DNA of 36,992 nt from Fomitopsis serialis (lineage: Eukaryota; Basidiomycota; Agaricomycetes; Polyporales; Fomitopsidaceae): positions 1 to 36,992 of the forward strand of contig NW_025955345.1 in the NCBI RefSeq assembly GCF_022376445.1, given 5' to 3'. The notes beneath the pieces were generated by a model. It worked only from the letters and a program-made list of their open reading frames with translations. It did not search any database and had not been told where the DNA came from. Shown piece by piece: positions 31,113 to 36,992 of this stretch. How positions within the stretch are numbered: the stretch's first letter is position 1; the number at the start of each line of letters is the position of its first letter. The position numbers were made by a program, and so were the translations under genes.

Positions 31113-34100
31113 ATGGTGAAGCGAAAGCGCACCTTCGACGAGCTCCTCGGCGATACATGCGGCGCTTGTCACCAACCATTCCGAACGACGCAGGGCCTCT
31201 GCGCTCACCAGACCATGAGCAAGAAATGCTCATGGTATAAGAAAGGAAAACTAAAAGAAATTTTTACCGTCAAGGACCATCCGGTAGCGTTGGAAGACGG
31301 CGTGATAGTTGAGCACACGCGGTAAGCTCCTAGAAGTCCCTACAGGGTTTGGACAATTAAAATAATGCGTACATTCAGGCGCACCGACCTTTCGAGCAGA
31401 CCCGACCATTCTGGCGACGAGTCAGAGCATGTCCCCAATCCATCACCTGAAGAGGACGCAAATGAAGACCTTGAAGAAGAAGAAGAGGACGATGAGGACC
31501 TCTCGTCACTTTACGATTTCATAGAGGTCTGCGCACCTTCCAAGCCGCCGGGCGATCCAGGAGGGTACGGAGACGGACACGATGGTGGAGGTGGAGGTGG
31601 ACACGGTGATGGCGGCGGCAACACAGGCAGCGCTGCAGCAGGGCCATCAACTTCGAATAGTACAAGACGAACTGCGCTCTCGCTGGATGACGACCACGAC
31701 GAGCGAGTAGTAGACGAAGATGTAAGCGCAGGCAAGGTTACCGGCGTAGACGAAGAGGTGCGCAGAAGATGGCTGGAGGGAAGGGAAGGTGGACGTTCAG
31801 GTTAGTAAGGGATGCTGACACACACCTATGACGACTTGCATTCTGACTGTTGAACTAGGATTAGCAAGTCAAGTAGTTGTCGAGAACGCAGGAGAAACGC
31901 GAGCGGAAGACGCGACAGACGGTGAGGGTACAGCAAAGCAGCCGAAGAACCCATGGGAGCCCTTCGAGTCCGAGATGGACTGGCGGTTCGCTTCATGGGC
32001 AATCCAGGAAGGACTAACCCAGGGTTCCATAGACAGAGCGTTGGAAATACCCGGGTGAGTACTTGCACTTCCCTGAAGATGATACTAGCTGACGTACCTC
32101 AGTCAAGGAGAGACTCGGCTTGTCATATCACACAGTCGATCCCTCCTCCAACGTGTGGATTCTCTGCCCGAGAGGGCGGAGTGGATTGAACGGTGCCTCT
32201 CGTTCAAGGACCGACCGAACGAGAGGCACCTTCTTCAGTTTCGCGACATAATCCAGCTATACGCACGTTGCTGGGAACCCGGAACATACTGATCAAATTG
32301 TGTATCGACCCCGGCGAATCTTTTCAGACGCTTCGAGGAAGCATCGCCTCTACAACGAGATGTGGACTGGCCGTTGGTGGCATGCCGTTCAAGTGAGTGC
32401 TCTTACATCAGTTCATCGCCCAAATTTTTGAAGCACCTGTAGAGCATCTTACCTGTAGGCTCTACTGTAGCACCTGTCATTATCGCTACCGACAAAACTC
32501 AGTTGACGCAATTCTCGGGGAACAAGGTGCTTACCCGTCCACAGACACTCGGCAATATACCGCGTGCTCTAAGGCGTAAGCCGTCTGAGCATGCATGTAT
32601 ACTCATAGGCTACCTTTCGGTCGACAAGGTCAGCTCGGACGGCATTACGCAGCGCAAGCACGCGCCCTTGTGCAGCAATTATTCCACGCGTCCGTGCGTG
32701 CGATCTTGGAGCCACTGGTTGCTGCAGGAAAGGAAGGATCGACGTGACATCGGCCAATGGGGAGGTTCGAAGAGTGCACCCGATCCTCGCAGCATATGTC
32801 GCGGATTATCCAGAGCAGTGCCTGGTCACTTGCGCCAAGTCTGGGACTTGCCCCAAGTGCCAGGTACCGAGGAGCTGCTCGAATCCGGCAAGCCAGGTAC
32901 GCCGCGTACTTCCCTCTGGACATTGGATGTCCTGCGCCGCGCCAGCGAGAAGACGCAAGGCAAGACGAGCTCGAACGCGTACACTCGAGCCTGTCAAGAC
33001 CTCAACGTATCCGGCTACGTCGTGCGCCCGTTCTGGCGCGATCTTCCGTACACCGACATCCATTCGTGCATAACCCCTGACGTACTACATCAATTGTACC
33101 AGGGTGTTTTTAAGCACATCGTCGAATGGTGCACTCAACTTGTCGACGAGCACGAGCTCGACAGGCGCATCCGCTGCCTTCCGCCTGCGTTCGGTACCCG
33201 CCACTTCAAGAACGGGATTTCCTCCCTATCCCAGGTCTCGGGGACCGAGCGTAAGCACATGGCTCGCATACTGCTTGCCTGTCTGGTCGGCAAGATACCG
33301 AAGAAAGCAATCCTCGCTTTCAGGTCTATTCTAGACTTCATTTATCTCGCACAATACACTACTCACGACGACACGACGCTCCAGTACATGGAGGACGCCC
33401 TCAAGACCTTCCACAGCAACAAGAACATTCTCGTCGATCTCGGAGTGCGCGATCATCTTAATATTCCGAAGTTCCATTCATTACTTCACTACGTTGACGC
33501 AATCCGACTACTAGGCTCTACGGATAACTACAACACGGAGGCGTTTGAACGTCTCCACATCGACTACGCGAAGAAAGGGTGGAGAGCATCAAACCATCGC
33601 GATGCGCGTCCGCAGATGGTTCGTTGGCTGGCACGACAGGAGAAGATGGTCGTGCTCAGCTCAACCATCCACCGCTGGCTCAGGAGTACTGGCCGAGAGC
33701 CTGCAGACGACGTCAGTGACAGTGACACAGGCGACTCCGAGCAAGACCGGATACCAGGCTCTCGAATCAACTGTCGAATTAAATTACCCAAGCATCCCAC
33801 TGCACCCCTCCAGGCTCTCCGTACTATTGTCGACAAACACCGAGCTCCCGGCTTCATCGACACCCTCGCGCAGTACATCTACACACTCAAGAACGGACGC
33901 TCTCTCACCTCGTCCCAGCTTCAGCATGCAGTCGACCGCATGCCTTTCCAACGCCTCGACGTGTTCCACGGATTCAAATTTGCTCCTGAACCGTTGACGG
34001 ACGACGCGTTGGAGACGGACGCGGTGAAAGCAAAGCCCGCCACTGCTGGACAAGCAGCACGTTTCGATACTGTAGTTGTACTGCAGGGAGAGGATGCCGA

Positions 34101-34577
34101 AGCCACTGGATTGCAAGGTAACTACCTCGGGTTTTTTCGTAGACGGCTCTTCTAACTTGAATATAATCACTGAGTACAGGTACCAGGATCGGACGCGTCA
34201 AGGTTATATTCAAGCTACCTACTAGTGACATTAGAGACCCTCGCACCCTCCAGCCGCTGCAACCTCCATTGGAATGGGCTAGCCAAGGGCCTCTCGCCTA
34301 CGTTGAATGGTTTTCTAAGCTACCAGCCCAAGCTGATCCGATACATATGATGTATCCTGTACACAAACCTCCCCTTCGCGCGAACGGCAAGCCCGTCGGT
34401 GATATCATTCCTTTGTCACTCATTCGCCAATCATGTCAGCTTGTCCCCTGTCCTCCTGGAGCACGCGCCGTGGCGAACCTACCTGATGATTGGGACACCC
34501 ATACCGTCCTCGATCAGGCGCACAAGTTCTGGCTCAATAATTGGACATCCAAGTACGCCTATCAGACACTTTGGTAG
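31113..34577 (+). pseudogene. Plavaka-type transposase remnant with zinc finger, several frameshifts
   Basis: It starts MVKRKRTFDELLGDTC, with a finger-like CGACHQPF...GLCAHQ and KKGKLKEIF. An acidic/Gly-rich linker follows (31376-31801), then NPWEPFESEMDWRFASWA. Further pieces lie in changing frames: [187 protein letters not shown], and after an intron (34118-34179) GPLAYVEWFSKLPAQADPIH. The order matches Plavaka transposases common in Agaricomycetes; the family call is from memory of conserved motifs. At least four frame changes occur between about 32040 and 32880, while the final 1.3 kb is largely open. Terminal repeats were not found. Not functional as sequenced. Confidence 0.8.
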
Positions 34578-36246
34578 AGTAATCAACGTAGCAATACAAT
34601 TCCGTCCTGTAATTCCAGTTACACAAATATCTGAATGACTAGTAGCAACGCTTCATGATTCTTCAAACCGAATTTCCGCACTTCATACCACTCAAGAGTA
34701 CTCGCCACCTTGAGTCGATTGCTCTCGGCGTTCTCCGGAGTGGGCGCTTCGCACTGCTGTCCTCGTCAACAAGTGCAGACCACCTCTGCTACTTCGCTCA
34801 CCTGCCTTCTCGTCTGTTCGCCTCTACCCGCCCGTCTACGACCTAGCTCAGCAGCGAGCTTACTATTCTGCTGACTTGTGCTCTCGGTACCCTTCTTTCT
34901 CTCTCGGCTGTCGACTTCTCGTTCTCCGGTCGTCCGACCACCCGCTCAACCTGGCGCTTGCATTCTGCTCCCTCGCTCAGGCTCGTCTTCTCGCCTGCCC
35001 GCCCTCAACTGTCTATCTACGTACTTTTCCGACTGCCTGCTATCTCTTCTACTGACCTGTTGTAACAGCTGCCTTCTTTCTCTCTCGGTTGTCCACTTCT
35101 TGCCCTCCCAGTCTGACCACCCACTCAGCCGGGTCGCTTGCTCTCTCGCCCGTCTGCATGTCTCTGGCCTGCCCGCTTTCTTTCATACCATTCGTTAACT
35201 CGTCAGCCCATGTGCACGGTCATCCCAAGCTGGCCTGCCCACCTGTCGTGTATATCTGTGCGTTCAGTGTCTCCCCGCACATCTGTTTGCCTTGGTGCGT
35301 ATTGCGTATGTCGTTCTTCTGTCGCCCGCAGATGTTTGTATGATCTAATTTCGGTGTGATGGGCCGGCCTCGAGAGGGTTGTGCAAAGAGCGAGGAGGGA
35401 GCCAGGTACGTGAGGGCGAGAAAAGCGGGCATGAACCGTTGAACGACCGAAGCCGCAGGTAAGTGCTTGTTCGCTGTTGGCTCGTAGCTCATCGTAAGTA
35501 TCAGCACAGCAAGGAAAGAAGGCTCCTCTCGCCGACCTCTCGCCCATCAACTCACTCGCCCGTCCTCCAGACAGTCCCATGGGCGCAGAACGGAACTCGA
35601 TGAGGGCAGCACAAAGGATGAGGAGGAGGACGGAGGCAGGTACTGCGAGGGCGAGAAAAGCGGGCACGAAGGGCTCGAGAGCCGCAGGTACACCCTTGTC
35701 CGATGCACTAACTACCACGCGGGAAAGAATGGTCCTCTCACCGGTCCTCTCTTTCACCTACGCCTCGTTCGCCCGTCATTTGCTCGCCCGCCGTCTCGCT
35801 TCAAGGTTCACTCACTCGAACTCTGCTTCGATCGCCCAACCTCGCGCTCGCTGGATCTCTCGCCGGTTCTCTCTCTCACCCGCGTCTCTTGGCTGTCCCT
35901 TGCCGTTCCTCTCACTCGCTCGTCGACTCGCTTCTACATCCTCTCTGTCCGCGACAAATGACTCTGGAAGGCTAGCAAATGGCCTGCCACACCTAGTTGT
36001 ATGGGGCGGGAGCCCAGAAACGATATCCACAACGACTGCACTCGTCGAGAACGCGACCAGACGTACACGAGGATCGCTGACCGATGCTACTAGTCAGCCA
36101 TGCACGGCGACATAGCCTCAGAATTGCCGCTGCCTCTTTGCGCTTCATGGTCACCTGGATTATGTCCGCACTGTGCATCGTGAGTTTCCGCTTTGCTGTA
36201 GTCGCTGCTTCACTTCATCTTCTAGATCTTAGCTTCGGATGATTAA
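34578..36246. other. Pyrimidine-rich intergenic DNA with duplicated blocks
   Basis: No gene is seen. CTTCTTTCTCTCTCGG followed by GTCCGACCACCC-like sequence occurs at about 34899 and again at about 35072, a diverged duplication about 173 bp apart. A second duplicated block, with GAGGGCGAGAAAAGCGGGCA and GCCGCAGGTA, occurs at about 35411-35460 and 35647-35692. The CTCGCCCG / CTCTCTC composition resembles the spacer at 25745-25830. Confidence 0.55.
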
Positions 36247-36992
36247 ATGGCTAAACGATCCGCATCTGGAATAGCACGTCGCGCAACTGTGTTTTCATCC
36301 AAAGGAGGATCGGTCGTCTCCGCGTCGCAAGACCAAACTGTGCGTGTCTGCGACATCTCAGGTCTAAGGAAGAGCACCCCGAACTCGGCACCAGGCGGCA
36401 CTTTCGATACTTTCGACACCTTCTCGACCGTCAAGTACGTACTTGAAGGCCATGACTGCGGTGTCAACTACGCGACGTTCCACCCTACCCTCCCTCTCAT
36501 CGTTTCTGCTGCGGACGACCGGCAAATCAAGATCTGGCGTATGAGCGACACGAAGGCCTGGGAGGTCGACGCATGCAGGGGACACTTCAACAATGTGTCG
36601 ACAGCGCTGTTCCATCCCAAGCATGAGCTCATCGTGTCATGCGGCGAAGACAAGACCGTACGGGTGTGGGACCTGACGAAACGATCTGCCGTGCAGACAT
36701 TCCGACGGGAGAATGATCGCTTCTGGACCCTTGCTGCCCATCCCGAGTTGAACCTCTTCGCAGCGGGTGCGTTTCTTTTGATTCTGCGTCCGTCCTGTAC
36801 TGACGTAGTCGTAGGCCACGACAACGGCTTGATCGTCTTCAAGCTTGAGCGTGAGAGACCTGCCTTCGCTGTGCATGACGACTCTGTCTTCTATGTGCGG
36901 GATAAGTATGTACGCTCGTACGACATCAACACCGGCTCGGATCTCGTCTGCTCAGCGTCCGCAAGTTCGGGAGCCCGTACGTCCCCCGCGAA
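36247..36992 (+). pseudogene. Coatomer alpha subunit (alpha-COP) fragment, 5'-truncated, continues past the window
   Basis: From about 36290 the translation is alpha-[116 protein letters not shown], a 48-nt intron (36767-36814), then [17 protein letters not shown] and [19 protein letters not shown]. These are late WD40 blades of the N-terminal propeller. Alpha-COP is the large scaffold of the COPI coat in Golgi-to-ER transport. The first four or so blades are missing: an in-frame ATG at 36247 precedes only unrelated residues. The conserved VRVW is VRVC, and one base seems lost near 36943, since [14 protein letters not shown] continues in the next frame. The retained intron argues for a DNA-level copy. 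It could instead be a truncated paralogue whose frame break is a sequence error. Confidence 0.85.

Overview
The window looks like nuclear DNA of a basidiomycete, probably an Agaricomycete. Genes are broken by many short GT-AG introns of about 38-90 nt, often with a CTAAC-like branch point. The gene families (DUF6532-like proteins, a BED-finger hAT transposase, a Plavaka-type transposase, a casein-kinase-1 relative) are typical of that group. The species cannot be told from the sequence. The region is accessory and repeat-rich: intact intron-containing genes sit among transposons, tandem arrays and broken copies of housekeeping genes.

Layout. 1-1060: duplicated upstream DNA. 1061-3997 (+): intact 13-exon DUF6532-like gene. 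4649-5683 (-): casein-kinase-1-like gene broken by a frameshift. 5968-7462: segment holding a PRP8 (spliceosome) gene fragment, inverted relative to a second copy at 15355-16790. 7888-11043 (-): intact 12-exon hAT transposase. 11336-14499: a 60-bp tandem repeat interrupted by a 3.1-kb foldback (palindromic) element whose arms carry mirrored arrays of short motifs. 14510-17070: second PRP8 fragment, framed by a 260-bp inverted repeat. 17612-20612 (-): second intact DUF6532-like gene. 20837-21123 (-): tail of a 2-oxoglutarate/Fe(II) oxygenase-like gene. 21763-24330 and 27022-27902: two same-orientation arrays of one CpG-rich satellite with 139/131/101-bp units, the first with a 772-bp higher-order repeat. 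28160-30274 (-): intact 8-exon gene of unknown family. 31113-34577 (+): decayed Plavaka-like transposase. 36280-36992 (+): alpha-COP (coatomer) fragment running off the window.

The three intact host-type genes and the hAT gene were rebuilt exon by exon from splice signals. In each the coding sum is a multiple of three without internal stops (771, 782, 570 and 863 residues). The PRP8, CK1, alpha-COP and Plavaka copies carry frameshifts, stops or truncations. No operon-like cooperation is visible. The shared theme is mobile DNA plus captured or duplicated pieces of essential genes, as in subtelomeric or heterochromatic islands; no telomere repeat was seen.

The most unusual structures are the foldback element with its two-class mirrored motif arrays, the stop-poor higher-order satellite, and the clustering of fragments from at least three conserved eukaryotic genes.
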